Both the position numbers and the translations under genes were made by a program. This document shows, piece by piece, positions 1 through 11,500 of a stretch of 35,206 bases of DNA (the first letter of the stretch is position 1; every line of letters begins with the position of its first letter). This stretch comes from a virus. The stretch spans positions 1-35,206 of IMG/VR virus record IMGVR_UViG_3300010158_000187. The stretch is one strand, 5' to 3'. The notes beneath the pieces were generated by a model that was given only the letters and a program-made list of their open reading frames with translations, did not search any database and had not been told where the DNA came from.

Positions 1-548
1 CAATCGACATATTTCCAATATAATCCGGTATTGTATTTTTGTGTACGGGCACGTTTCCATTTTAAAGATAGTTGATCAAATTCGTATTGTGTCCATTTTC
101 CGTTATACAGAGCATCACTCTCAACTATAACAGTATGCGGCCTAGAATAAGCAATAATATTATCAGAATATCCTCGGCCCGATTGTAATACATTCACTCT
201 AGTAATTCTACCTTCAGTATCCACAACGGTGGACAATAGAAGACCGGCGCCGATTGAATCGGGTAATATTAAAGCAGGTCCGACAAATGTACTAGTACTA
301 TTAGGAATAGGATCTAATGTTCCATATCCATACCCTGGAGAAATAATACTAGTGCTTGCTATTCCTCCAACATCGTTGATATTGAGTCTAATAGCAGCTC
401 TTTCATATTTGCCGGTATCAAGGGCCTGTAATTCATCATTAGTCAACACAGACAAATCATATAATCCCGATCCGGCCAATGGTGGATATTCCTGCGCTTC
501 TAGATTTAAGAAACTATACTTTCCTGTGATTTGTTTATAATAAGAACA
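1..548 (-). CDS. C-terminal continuation of the giant virion protein in the -1 frame (partial, no start codon)
   Basis: Reading the minus strand past the giant gene, the -1 frame opens right after a TAG at 549-551 and stays open to the window edge, about 182 codons. It overlaps the last 14 codons of the upstream frame. Readable pieces include YKQITGKYSFLNLEAQEYPP, SGLYDLSVLTNDELQALDTG and YNTGLYWKYVD. No ATG occurs near the opening and no ribosome binding site is visible, so a separate gene is unlikely. The composition (Tyr, Asn, Asp, Trp rich) matches the giant protein. I infer that this is the rest of the same protein, separated by a one-base indel (assembly error or real mutation) or by a recoding event. 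The true 3' end lies outside the window. Confidence 0.75.
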
Positions 549-3500
549 CTATTAACAAATTCTACGATATTTCTTAATGCGCCTAAACGATTTTTAAACA
601 GAGTCTGCTGAGGTCTAATTCCAATACCATATCTATTCCTACTAGTAAGGGCAGGGTCCGGTACAGGATTTCCAAGAGAGTCGTGTCCTAGCAAACTATC
701 AATAAGTTTCTTTTCAAGTAGAGTATTAGGCATACTCTTATCAGAATTTTCTTGTAATATTAGCCATTCTGTATGTCGAGGTATGGCTAATTTTCCTTCA
801 GATACGTCTTGAACAACATTCAAACTTATAGTCTTACCAACAGGAATTCCTCCAATATTAGCTAACGCAACAGCATTGGGAGATATAATAGCAGCAAATT
901 TTAATCCGTATGCTGTAGGATCGGCAATAATACTCGCTACTTCATAACTACTAATTTTTCTATGTGTAGATATCGGTACTGTTATCTTATTTTTAACCCA
1001 AAAGTAATATACATTACTGAAACTATTTGTTACGTTATCATACACCTGTTTAACTGATAAAACAGTATTGTCGGCATATCTTGGTTGTCCACTTATTCCT
1101 TGTGTCAATCCAACTGTAGTATCTGCTTTGGTACTCCATTCACTTGGTAGTAATGTAGAACCCACCCATTCATAAACATCAATGGTAGCACCCGGAAATA
1201 ATTTACCCCAGTTATTTTTTCTATATTCTAAATCACTTTGTTCATACCACAGATATTTTGCGGTACTAAGATCCCACCAAAGTTCTCCAACATGATCATC
1301 TAACCAATTAGAGTTAGTATCATTTGTAGTTCTAGAAATTCCCACTGAGTAAACAGCAGGGTCGCTGATTAATTTGTATGTTAATTCTTGTTCTGCTATT
1401 CCAGCTATCTTACATTTCAGCGGATCAATAATTTCAAGATATTCTAACACTTCTTCATTTACTGTATCTATCAATGATACCCGTTGAATTGAATCTGTTA
1501 CGATAAGATTGCTTCTAGATCGAATTTTATCCCAACTATTTTTTGTAATATCTAATTTATCAAATTTATGTATTCCACTGAAGGTGGAGGTATTGTCTAT
1601 AGCAGGAGCGCCTACAAAAATCGCGTTATCGTCAATTATAATACTTTGACCAAAATTGGTAGAATCAGTAGTTGATATCTTACTATCTGTTAATTCTTCT
1701 GCGAATAAGAATCTACTATTTTCTTTATAATAAACATATACAGCGCCAGAATTTGAACGTGTACCTAAAAATCTAGTAATTCCATTATCAAACACTTCAT
1801 AGTCGCTATCAAAAACTGTACCAATGGATGAGTTTATTCCTTGAGATGAAACGACCAATGTATTTTCTTCAACATTGATTTCGATTTTTTTACCAAAATA
1901 CATAGTTTGTCCGCTGACAACAGGTATTGGATTTTCTAATACTTGATCTAATACAAACAGTGCTTCGGTATTCACATAATTGGTATTTTTGTATACAGCA
2001 ATCTTTCCTCTAGCGTTATTGGTATTAACTGCCGACGGCGCAGATACAAATAGATATTCTCCTGTTTGAGAAATAGCAGTAGCTTCACCAAATCTAGAAT
2101 TTATACCAAACGGAGATTTTATAGTTGCTAAACGATTTAAAGATTTATTGAAAACTGTAACAACTCCGGAACTGGTTGAATATCCAGGAGCACCTACAAC
2201 GATGTAATCAGCGTTATCTGTTCCATTCAAAGAATAACCCCATTGACTTGAAGGATTTAATGCTATACTAAAATCAACCAACGGGCTTGCTCCTGATATT
2301 TGAATATCATGTCCGTCATCTGTGATGGTATATGAATAGACAGAACCCACAGAGGTGCCTGTTCCCGGAGCACCGATTAATGTCAACTTAGTTGAAGTAT
2401 TTCTTTGAACAAATAAAGAGGATCCAAATCTGTTGCTTGAAGTACTACTAGGATTGACAATATATCTATGTTTTCCTTCTTCTAATATGCTAGGGTTAAT
2501 GGCACTGACTTTTACTGTACCCGATGAATTATATGCACCCGGTGCTCCGGCAAATATCAATCCATACGTAGATGTATTAAAAACTATATCATCGTATACT
2601 ACAGAATAACCAAATTCAGTAGGTTGATGATATGTTTCATCAAATTGATATCTAACTAGATTACTTACACCTTGAGTTTCTTGCTTGAATACAAAAACTT
2701 CTCCATATGTAGTGGCCTGGAAATAACTCGGCGCGCCGGCAACAAGTATCTTACTACCTGTTCTCTTGCTGATACTATTACCCAATGCCTGATTTGTTAC
2801 AAAATTAATTTTGTAAAAATCTGAGGAATTGTAGTTTTTAATCTTCTCATATACAGCCCAATCATGAACATCAGTTGGTGAGGAACTGACCCAGAATCTA
2901 GTACCAATTGGAAAATTATATAAATTTGCATCGGATGGTAAGGAATCTAATAAGTCAATCCTTGCACTTTCAAATCTATATACTTGCCCAGGAGCTAATA
3001 AAGGAGAATCAACAATAGCGGATAATGTGCTAGGAACTACAAATTGCGTAGTTTTAGGAACGCTAGTGATAACATAAATTCCGTTGACCTGTGTATCAAA
3101 GTTTGCGATACTAATTATATCTCCGGCAGATAATCCATGATCGGCATCTGTGGTAAATGTTATTTCACTTACCGGGGAACTTACATAAACTCCCACAACT
3201 CCCACATTGATATAGTTATATCTGTAAATGTCCCAATCACCATTTGACTTAAATCCTAACCAGACTGTATCACCAAGTTTCAATGCCGAGTTATTGGCAA
3301 TATCTAATAGACTATTTGTATTATAAGCAGTAGCAGTAACATCATCAATCCTTACAAAACCAGAATGTGTAAGCAAGAATACATCTTGACTAGAGGTAGA
3401 TACGAATGTTTGTGATGATATATAATCATCAGGTGTTATTAATAGATCACTGGCTAAACTATAGTGTATTAAATTATTAGAATTGGCCGGTGGAATAGAA

Positions 3501-6500
3501 TCTACAAACTGAACGATTTGAGGATTTTCTAAAAATGTTCCTTCTACTAGCGGCGTTTCTATTTCCGAATAAGACGAGAATGAACCAAATTGTCCAACAC
3601 GAAATGCCCATTCTTCATTAAATTTAACTTCGCCTTGGGCATTTTCAATAGAAATTCTTGCTAATTTAGAAAGAGCGTTTTTTGTACCTTTTTCTCTAAT
3701 AAATCCTTGATAGAATTTGTATTGAGATATAGGATCAGTGAATAGGCCATTTAAATATCCGCGAGGAGTATAACCAATCAAATGCTGGGCCATCTTTTGT
3801 TGGCCGGAGTCAAAATTATCAATATCTAAACTATAAAAATCTTCAAATTGGCTGATCTTATAATCAAAGTTAGGTAATAGTCCTGCGACAGGCTTGCTTC
3901 CTAATAAATTCCATGTTGAGAAATCAAATGATAACTTAGGATCTAAATTGCTATTTGCTGAATAATAATTACCATTGAACCTTACCACGTCCCCGATATT
4001 ATACTTGGCGTATTTTTTCCAGTCAGTTATTGTTGCGGTATCATACACAAATCCAGGACTAAAATAATCTCCGTCCCAGTTAGCGGTCCTAAATCCAACT
4101 AATTTCATACGGCGTTGGCGATTGCCGGTTTCCGGTTCATATATAACATCACCAAATATAGTGTTGTTATCAAAAATCATAGCATGTTCTTTTTGTATAG
4201 AATTCAATCTAACAAAATATATACCATCGGATCCTGGAACTGTTCCAACGGTACATACGCCGTCGTTCCTACTTATAGATAAACTATCTCGGGGATAGAT
4301 ACTGCCGTCGGCTTTGCGAATACTGTATTCATAAAAACTATTAAAAATATTATCAACTACAGATTGATTAAATTTATATTTTATTTGATCAGCAAAAGGA
4401 CTTAGTGTAATGATGCTGTTATCTGCCCAATTCTGTGTTGTCCAGAATAAAAATTCTTTAGCAGATAAATTCCAGTCAATTACTGTGCCAAGCTCTTTAC
4501 TATGTTGGTCAAAAATAAATCCTTGATTTTCTAACCAGCGACCGTATCCTAGTATTAAATCGTAAACATCCTGTATGTTTGTTAAAGCTGCTCCATACAG
4601 GATTGTATTTTCTGTAGATTCATATCTATTAGAAATTTGTACTCTAGCACCACCGGTGGTAGGTGCTTCGGTCAATATCTGAAAATACGAAGGGTTGAAC
4701 GTTGTTCCTGAACGATGGGCAGTTTGAACTCTATAGAAACTATTTCCATAGAATACCAATTGACCTTTCTGATAGAAATGTCCAGTTATAGCAGAACTAG
4801 CCGAAGTAACATCTACATCTGTCAATCCTGTTGATCCGCCTGTTCCGGCCTCGGCAGTCCATACTACATAGGGTTCGGATATACCTCCCACTGTTATAGC
4901 AGGCGTTGAAGAATTTCTTATAGATTTATAGTAAGTAAAATATGGATTTGTTTTATCATATCCCTTAATGATATAATTACCATTTGATTTTTGAATTATA
5001 AATCCTGATGCTCCTACTGACTTAACCGGATTGCTGACATTTAATCTTAGTCTGTAGTTTTCCTGTGGCAACAATGTGCTAGGATTATTGGTAGTGGGCT
5101 CATAGGCATCAATTAATATCTGTAGAGTATTTTTATTTACAAATCCACCAACCTTGTGGAAGAGATTATAACTCACATAATCTATATCTTGTCTTAACTC
5201 GTATAGATAATTTTGTGTTCGTTGTTTTCCTATTTCAGATATCAATGGACTATATCCGTTGGTCAATACATGTTTATTATTTTCTCCATATATTTGAAGC
5301 TCGGGAAGTTTTAAAAATGTCCGATCTGTTCCGTATGTCCATTGTCCGGCAATATTCTTCTGAATACGACTTGGATCGTACATCAAGGATGCGTAAGTTG
5401 CCGGAGATGTTAATGCCAGCAATTTCTGAATAGCGAACGGCCAATGACTACTTCTGCGCCAGGCAGTTTCCTGAGGGCCTTGATCGCCGGCTGCCCATCC
5501 TTGCCTAATATTGTATGGTGTAAGATTGGTAAGAAGTCTTACGCTAGGATCCACAAGATTGCCTATAGAATTAACTGGCAGTATCAACGACAAGCCCGGC
5601 CTAGCATAAAATTCATTAACACCGGCTGTGTCTCCACCGGCAATATTTCCAGACTCGATATCTGTCCATAACAGAGTATTGTTTGATGAATAATCTGTTC
5701 CATAAGTCAATTCCCACCAATTGGGCTCTTCAGAGAATCCTAACATTTCCCAAGGATGAGTATGAGGGCGATCGGTATCGTAGAAATATTTGTAGACAGC
5801 ACGAGCAGAACCCGATGCGGTAATATTTTTCAAGGTATTATGTGCTTTTGTATAATTCCAAGTAAGTGGAAATGAATCATTGACCAAATCATTGGTTGTA
5901 TAATCAATTCCATAATGTCCTGCCCAACGTGAAAGATCATGTTCTAGTATGCTATTAATTTCTTTAATTGAATACCGGGTTGTTCTAAATGCCCCAGGCA
6001 TGACAGAGTTCACATCAAATAACTCAGGTCTATATTCAGCCTTGATATTGTTATAAATTCTTTTTTCTAATTCGAGAATTATATCATCTCTGTAGTCATT
6101 GAAAGCAACTAACAGACTACCATCGTGTCCTTGTATTACATTTGTAGGAGTATTATAGGTATCGTCTAGATAAATCTTAGGTTGGAATTTTGGATACAGT
6201 CCTAGTTTTGTAGGAGTTGGTGGAATATATATTCCTTCTGTATTAACATAATCATTAACCAGGATAGTATCTCCTTTATTGAGATCTATTAAAATTTCAA
6301 ATGATGTTAATTCTGGTCTGAATTTATAATCATAACCATGTGTTAGTTGTATTCCGTTCAAATAAATTAAAACTGATCTTAGAATTAATTTATCTAACAT
6401 GAACTCAGAATTCAAAGGATAAATTTTATTTGATGAATTTGAAACTGTCCATGTCCTAACTATTTTATCTGTTCCATATCCAATCATATCAGATAAGTGA

Positions 6501-8518
6501 AAAGACGAATCAGAATACTTATTTTTATTAATATCAACCATTATCGCATCTACTGCCTCAACTGGATCAAGGTAGTCATACTTGGTTGATATTCCATTTA
6601 AGAATGCTAATTTAAATTGATTATATTGATCAGATGTTTTTGTAATAGCATCGATAAGGCTATGTTCTTTCTTTCCTATAAACATCTGTGCAAATGCGAT
6701 AGGATTGGCATTGGCAATTAATTCTGTTCCGTATCTTGTATAATCCCCTCGGTCTCTCAAATCTCCTATATATCCAGGAATTCTATCAATCATAGAGTTT
6801 AAATGATATCCTAGTTCGCTTATTGTAAATTCTTGAATAGATCCGTTTAAAGGATTATTTGTTAATCCAAGAGGTTCTTGATAGTATGTATTCGATGAAG
6901 ATGTGATTAAAGGTATTTGATAATCTGCCGCTTTCTTCCAAGCATTCTCATAATGATCGCCAACTTTACAATAGGCAATTTTGGTAGATATTGTAGTTCT
7001 AGTAGAATCATCTAATGATATAACTATGGTGTCTGATACCAAATAATTAGAAAATAACCAAGCACTGACAGAATTGATACTTCTATAGGCAAGAGGAAAT
7101 CCTAAATATTGATCGCTACTACCTGTTCCTATCTTATATCCAAATATTTTATTTCCGATAAAACTTGATCTATAATAATTTAAATCGGCGTAACTGTTTC
7201 CGTGGGTATCAAATAAATCAAATAATGGTGCCTGGTTTAATGCGGTACGTTGTTGTGAATAATTCCACTTAACTCCATCATACCACCAGGTTGTTCCTTT
7301 ATTAGTACCTTTTAATACATTTACAGTTGACATATCAACTGGATAATGGTCATTGGCAGGTACTAATGACAATCTTTCAAGTCCATTTAAGAAAATAAAA
7401 TTAGCAGTATATATTTTTCCTCTAACCTCAGGATTTGTGTCAGCATTAAAAATAATTCTATCACCGTGCTGAACATATTGATTATCTATAAAAAGAGGCG
7501 ATGCGTTGTTTAGCGTCAATCCATTTATTGTACTAAAAGCATCGGTTGTTTTGTTATCAAGTATTTCGACAGATTGTATACCATATAGACCAAAATTGAA
7601 TAATCTTATATCTGCTTTAAATTCTACAATTGGGCGTTGTGCTCTAGCACTAGCAGAGCGAGCAGCAGTGGGTAAATTATTAGCAGCAGCCGCGGCATCG
7701 ATAACATCTTTGTGTACCCATCTATTATATCTAGACCAAGGATTTAAATCTCGGCTGGCACGATTGATAGTCACATATTCAGCAACAGTAGGAATAGATT
7801 TTTTTACACTATCAAATCCATAATTATCAAAAGGTTTTTCATCAAAGAAATCTGTATAATCAACGGCAAAAGAATCAGGAGTAGATAGGTTATCAAACGG
7901 AACTAATACAATTGATGCGCCTACTCCTTCTACAAAAAATTCTTTGTTGAGATATTTTTCCGATACTCCTAATCCTCCAAATGTAATTAACATTCCGTTA
8001 GAAAGTTTTACTCCAGCATCGGTGGTATAAGTCGAAGTGCTAAGTATCTCATTATCAACATCTAGATTATCTGTTTCAATCTCAATCAATTCCGGACCAA
8101 GGGGTAACCAAAAATAATTCTGATAATTAACAAGTTTATCTAAATCAATGTGAGACTCATACGAATAAAAATCAGATCTAAACAATCTGTCTAGATCGTT
8201 AGTAAGTCCGCCCTTAATAGAAATTTCATTTATTAAATCATCAAAACCTTGTACATCTTGTATATTATTCAACCTATCGTTGATTACGAGAGCAGGTGAT
8301 AATTGATAATCACTTCTTAAATCTATAGATTCTGAAATATAAATGTCAGAGGAGGGATTATAATTAGGTGTGGCAGTTGATCCAATGTAACCGTCCAATC
8401 TTTCTAATTGTGCGGGATTTATTAGTTGATCAATTGTGCCAGCTAAGAATTTTGAATTCTTATCAGTTCTTAAAAATACTGGCAATAAATCAACTGATCT
8501 AATGTTAGATGATGGCAT
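506..8518 (-). CDS. Giant virion structural protein (baseplate/tail periphery, gp7 position) with FG-GAP beta-propeller
   Basis: 2670 residues, by far the largest gene here, starting one base after the gp6 stop, so probably co-translated with gp6. T4 has wedge gene 7 in this position. I see no sure gp7 homology, so gp7 is a positional suggestion only. The N-terminal part (HIDLDKLVNYQNYFWLPLGP, about residue 120) resembles very large structural proteins of aquatic T4-like phages, from memory. Around residue 1790 lies an HGLSAGD...NGIYVITS segment typical of tail fibre-like modules. From about residue 1905 to 2325 are seven FG-GAP-like units: LVAGAPS, IFAGAPG, TLIGAPG, IVVGAPG, LFVSAPS, LVVSSQG and IFVGAPA, each followed by a G-x-V-x-V/Y-x-(Y/F) strand. 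This is the pattern of a seven-bladed integrin-alpha type propeller. The frame ends abruptly (VLIINKSQESIVS) while the -1 frame continues. Confidence 0.9.
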   Translation of the reverse strand: MPSSNIRSVDLLPVFLRTDKNSKFLAGTIDQLINPAQLERLDGYIGSTATPNYNPSSDIYISESIDLRSDYQLSPALVINDRLNNIQDVQGFDDLINEISIKGGLTNDLDRLFRSDFYSYESHIDLDKLVNYQNYFWLPLGPELIEIETDNLDVDNEILSTSTYTTDAGVKLSNGMLITFGGLGVSEKYLNKEFFVEGVGASIVLVPFDNLSTPDSFAVDYTDFFDEKPFDNYGFDSVKKSIPTVAEYVTINRASRDLNPWSRYNRWVHKDVIDAAAAANNLPTAARSASARAQRPIVEFKADIRLFNFGLYGIQSVEILDNKTTDAFSTINGLTLNNASPLFIDNQYVQHGDRIIFNADTNPEVRGKIYTANFIFLNGLERLSLVPANDHYPVDMSTVNVLKGTNKGTTWWYDGVKWNYSQQRTALNQAPLFDLFDTHGNSYADLNYYRSSFIGNKIFGYKIGTGSSDQYLGFPLAYRSINSVSAWLFSNYLVSDTIVISLDDSTRTTISTKIAYCKVGDHYENAWKKAADYQIPLITSSSNTYYQEPLGLTNNPLNGSIQEFTISELGYHLNSMIDRIPGYIGDLRDRGDYTRYGTELIANANPIAFAQMFIGKKEHSLIDAITKTSDQYNQFKLAFLNGISTKYDYLDPVEAVDAIMVDINKNKYSDSSFHLSDMIGYGTDKIVRTWTVSNSSNKIYPLNSEFMLDKLILRSVLIYLNGIQLTHGYDYKFRPELTSFEILIDLNKGDTILVNDYVNTEGIYIPPTPTKLGLYPKFQPKIYLDDTYNTPTNVIQGHDGSLLVAFNDYRDDIILELEKRIYNNIKAEYRPELFDVNSVMPGAFRTTRYSIKEINSILEHDLSRWAGHYGIDYTTNDLVNDSFPLTWNYTKAHNTLKNITASGSARAVYKYFYDTDRPHTHPWEMLGFSEEPNWWELTYGTDYSSNNTLLWTDIESGNIAGGDTAGVNEFYARPGLSLILPVNSIGNLVDPSVRLLTNLTPYNIRQGWAAGDQGPQETAWRRSSHWPFAIQKLLALTSPATYASLMYDPSRIQKNIAGQWTYGTDRTFLKLPELQIYGENNKHVLTNGYSPLISEIGKQRTQNYLYELRQDIDYVSYNLFHKVGGFVNKNTLQILIDAYEPTTNNPSTLLPQENYRLRLNVSNPVKSVGASGFIIQKSNGNYIIKGYDKTNPYFTYYKSIRNSSTPAITVGGISEPYVVWTAEAGTGGSTGLTDVDVTSASSAITGHFYQKGQLVFYGNSFYRVQTAHRSGTTFNPSYFQILTEAPTTGGARVQISNRYESTENTILYGAALTNIQDVYDLILGYGRWLENQGFIFDQHSKELGTVIDWNLSAKEFLFWTTQNWADNSIITLSPFADQIKYKFNQSVVDNIFNSFYEYSIRKADGSIYPRDSLSISRNDGVCTVGTVPGSDGIYFVRLNSIQKEHAMIFDNNTIFGDVIYEPETGNRQRRMKLVGFRTANWDGDYFSPGFVYDTATITDWKKYAKYNIGDVVRFNGNYYSANSNLDPKLSFDFSTWNLLGSKPVAGLLPNFDYKISQFEDFYSLDIDNFDSGQQKMAQHLIGYTPRGYLNGLFTDPISQYKFYQGFIREKGTKNALSKLARISIENAQGEVKFNEEWAFRVGQFGSFSSYSEIETPLVEGTFLENPQIVQFVDSIPPANSNNLIHYSLASDLLITPDDYISSQTFVSTSSQDVFLLTHSGFVRIDDVTATAYNTNSLLDIANNSALKLGDTVWLGFKSNGDWDIYRYNYINVGVVGVYVSSPVSEITFTTDADHGLSAGDIISIANFDTQVNGIYVITSVPKTTQFVVPSTLSAIVDSPLLAPGQVYRFESARIDLLDSLPSDANLYNFPIGTRFWVSSSPTDVHDWAVYEKIKNYNSSDFYKINFVTNQALGNSISKRTGSKILVAGAPSYFQATTYGEVFVFKQETQGVSNLVRYQFDETYHQPTEFGYSVVYDDIVFNTSTYGLIFAGAPGAYNSSGTVKVSAINPSILEEGKHRYIVNPSSTSSNRFGSSLFVQRNTSTKLTLIGAPGTGTSVGSVYSYTITDDGHDIQISGASPLVDFSIALNPSSQWGYSLNGTDNADYIVVGAPGYSTSSGVVTVFNKSLNRLATIKSPFGINSRFGEATAISQTGEYLFVSAPSAVNTNNARGKIAVYKNTNYVNTEALFVLDQVLENPIPVVSGQTMYFGKKIEINVEENTLVVSSQGINSSIGTVFDSDYEVFDNGITRFLGTRSNSGAVYVYYKENSRFLFAEELTDSKISTTDSTNFGQSIIIDDNAIFVGAPAIDNTSTFSGIHKFDKLDITKNSWDKIRSRSNLIVTDSIQRVSLIDTVNEEVLEYLEIIDPLKCKIAGIAEQELTYKLISDPAVYSVGISRTTNDTNSNWLDDHVGELWWDLSTAKYLWYEQSDLEYRKNNWGKLFPGATIDVYEWVGSTLLPSEWSTKADTTVGLTQGISGQPRYADNTVLSVKQVYDNVTNSFSNVYYFWVKNKITVPISTHRKISSYEVASIIADPTAYGLKFAAIISPNAVALANIGGIPVGKTISLNVVQDVSEGKLAIPRHTEWLILQENSDKSMPNTLLEKKLIDSLLGHDSLGNPVPDPALTSRNRYGIGIRPQQTLFKNRLGALRNIVEFVNSVLIINKSQESIVS

Positions 8519-8519
8519 A

Positions 8520-11500
8520 TTAATTTCCGGTACCTGTAATAATCAATGTTGTATTCAATTCAGCAGCAGTTATAGCATTGATAATTTCGATATCGGCTGC
8601 TGTTGCTCCGCTAATAAAAATTTCATTGTTCTGACAGGCTATCTCATATAAACTTCCAAAATTATTTGATCTTGGCACGATTACAAAATTGGTGATGTCA
8701 GGGCTAACTAAATTCATTACATATGCCGATAGTTCACTAAAGTGAAAAGTTTGTCCAAAATCCCAATTGTCTAGTGAGAAGAAATTATTAATAGCAGTTA
8801 GTATCGTGGATCTAATTTCATTATCACTAGCAGTTGTGGCACTATTTCTTACGGCCTTAAATGCTGCTCTTAGATTCACCTCGGCAGTTCCACCAAACAA
8901 AACTTTATATCCTACTGGTTGATATACTATTTCGTCACTAATTGTTTTAACAGGTTCTAGGTTTCTCGAATAGTTATTTTCTAAAGACTGACTGGTTGGT
9001 GTCAACGGTTTTGTTCCTGTTCCGCCATTTAACAACCAATTTCTAAAAGCTGTATCATATGCTGCTGTTAGCATATAGACATCGATAATATTACTCTTGC
9101 TAGGATCTATTCTGCGTTCTTGTCCGCTATTATGTAGATAATGAAAATTTAATTCATTACGACCCTGATATACAAAATAATTAGGCTCATACACAAACGC
9201 ATTTGTGTTAACACTTTTCACAGCATCCGTTTCGGTAAAGTAATATAAAAAATCAGGATCTAATTGATTATTAAAATAAGAGCTAGCAGCATTTTCATTA
9301 AGAAATACCAGATACTGAGTACTATCAACCATGGTATATCTCAATCCGTCAGATGCTCTTTTAAACATCACAGTACCGTAATAAGTTCCATATTTTATAT
9401 CCCCGACCACACGTATAAATGTATCAGGGTCTAAAAGTTGTCCCACTGTTCCAGAATCTTGATTATCATAAAAGCTAACTTTGACTTTTGAAGGATTTAC
9501 ATAACCATCTACTTCTACCACTGGATTATCTACCTGCCAGATATAATCCTGATCTAAAGGTATTCCTACTGATCCAGGAACTGGATTGATAGATAATACA
9601 TTTATCTTGTCTTTAATTACTGTGTTATTTGTATAATCAAAATTTACGTCGGATGGATCTTTATAAAATCCGGTTTGTTTTACACTTTGGAATATGTAAT
9701 CAATTAACCTATATCTAACTTTATATTCAGACCCTGTCCAGGTAAATGCTATCAACCAACTGGCATCTAAATTGGCATTACTAGTACTGGCCGAATTATC
9801 AAGACTAAAGTTACCGTATAGATCTAAATCACTATCTTTAATTATGGTCCAGGCTCTGGCAATAGTTCCAAGACGTAGACCAAAATTTCTTTGTGTAAGG
9901 CAAAGATTAACCAGGTCGTTTTCAAAAGAATAAGACAAGGTATTAGGAAATGCCGGAATTATCTCTACAGGAATAGCACCTGTACCAATTTGATTTCCTA
10001 ATATAACCGGACCTGTACCATCATTTAAATTACCTGTTCCGAGATTTGACCCATCTCCTATTACCTGTATCACTGTGGACCATAGGTAATCTCTAGTCTT
10101 ATTTGTTTTTGTAGAAACAATTTTACCATTGGGTAAGAAATATTGAGGAGTTAGATCTGGCCCTAGTGGAGGAACAAATTTAATTACCGATCCGGGTGTA
10201 GCATATGCCATCGGGTTGGTGAATATACTAGTTGAGTTCCCAATTGAAACAGGAATAGGAGTATTAAAAATATTATCAGTTGAGATCCTTGATATGAAAT
10301 TAAAATATCCGCGGCCCTGGCCTGCGACCGAGTTGCTGAGATTCCATACAAAATTAGGAGTGACGAGATTGGTGTTTGGAACTATAGGTCTAGATGTTCT
10401 ATATTTGTCTATGTAGAAAGCTCTTAACGACTGAGAATTAATAATAGGTTCAAGTTTATTTTTTATAACTGAAAAAATTTCATTTCTACTAAAGTAAGAA
10501 AAGCTAAAATTTTCTTCATGTATATCTTTATATAATATACCATCTGTGGCAAATATATTTGTACTACTATACTTTCCACTAACATCGCTTAATTCAAAAT
10601 ATTTACTAACTCCACTTGATACTCGATTAATACTTTTTATTTTTAAAACATCAGTGGTTAGTGTAAGAGGAGCGATATTATAATCTTCTCCTGTTACCAT
10701 TCTATTCTGTGTATAGTAAGCCTGCGGGGCCTTAGATTGTATGCTGGCATTCGACTCAGGAGCCGCACTATTTGATACAATGTACTGCAATCCCAATGTC
10801 AAAGTTAAATTATGATTTTCCCCGGACTTGTTAACATACGGAACTGTAATGGTAATTCCACCTATGTCTTGAGGGGTTACTGAATAGGCCAATCCATTAC
10901 TTTGTCTATAATATAAAGAAAAGTTGCCTTTAGGCAAATTTCCAAAACTACCATCTGTGAAATTTAAATCTATCTGATCAGCATCTCTTGATGTAACGCT
11001 GTATATATCACGAATGGTCTTTGATATACTATTGTAGATAGCATTGTTTCCTACAATGTTAGGCACCTTGGTCCAAGTGGTCAGCGGATAGGTTCCATCG
11101 GGATTTAATTGCCATAACCATACATCTGTGTCGTTGATGTTTTTAATGTTAATTCCAACAATTTCATTTGGTACAGGATTGGTAACACTGAAATTAGAAA
11201 CTCCTAGATTACCCTGTTTAAATAACGCAAAGAAACCAGTACCTCCGCTGCCGGAACCTCTGTTGTCATTTTGATATAATAAATTTAAAGTATTACCGGG
11301 CTTTGGACTATCTTCGTATATATAGGTCTTTCCGCTAAATGTTGCTGGTACAATCTCAAAACTCATGGATGTTCCGTTTATATTCTTTGAAAAAGTATAT
11401 ACAGGAACGTCAGGATTTGAACTGTTGATTTTATATTGTTCTGTAATTATTCCACCGATGGTGGCTCTATCATTTGGTTTTCCAAATACAGTAGAACCTG

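Noticed and set aside
229-540. A 103-codon plus-strand frame at the left edge
   Set aside because: It is antisense to the -1-frame continuation of the giant protein, which has the more protein-like sequence.
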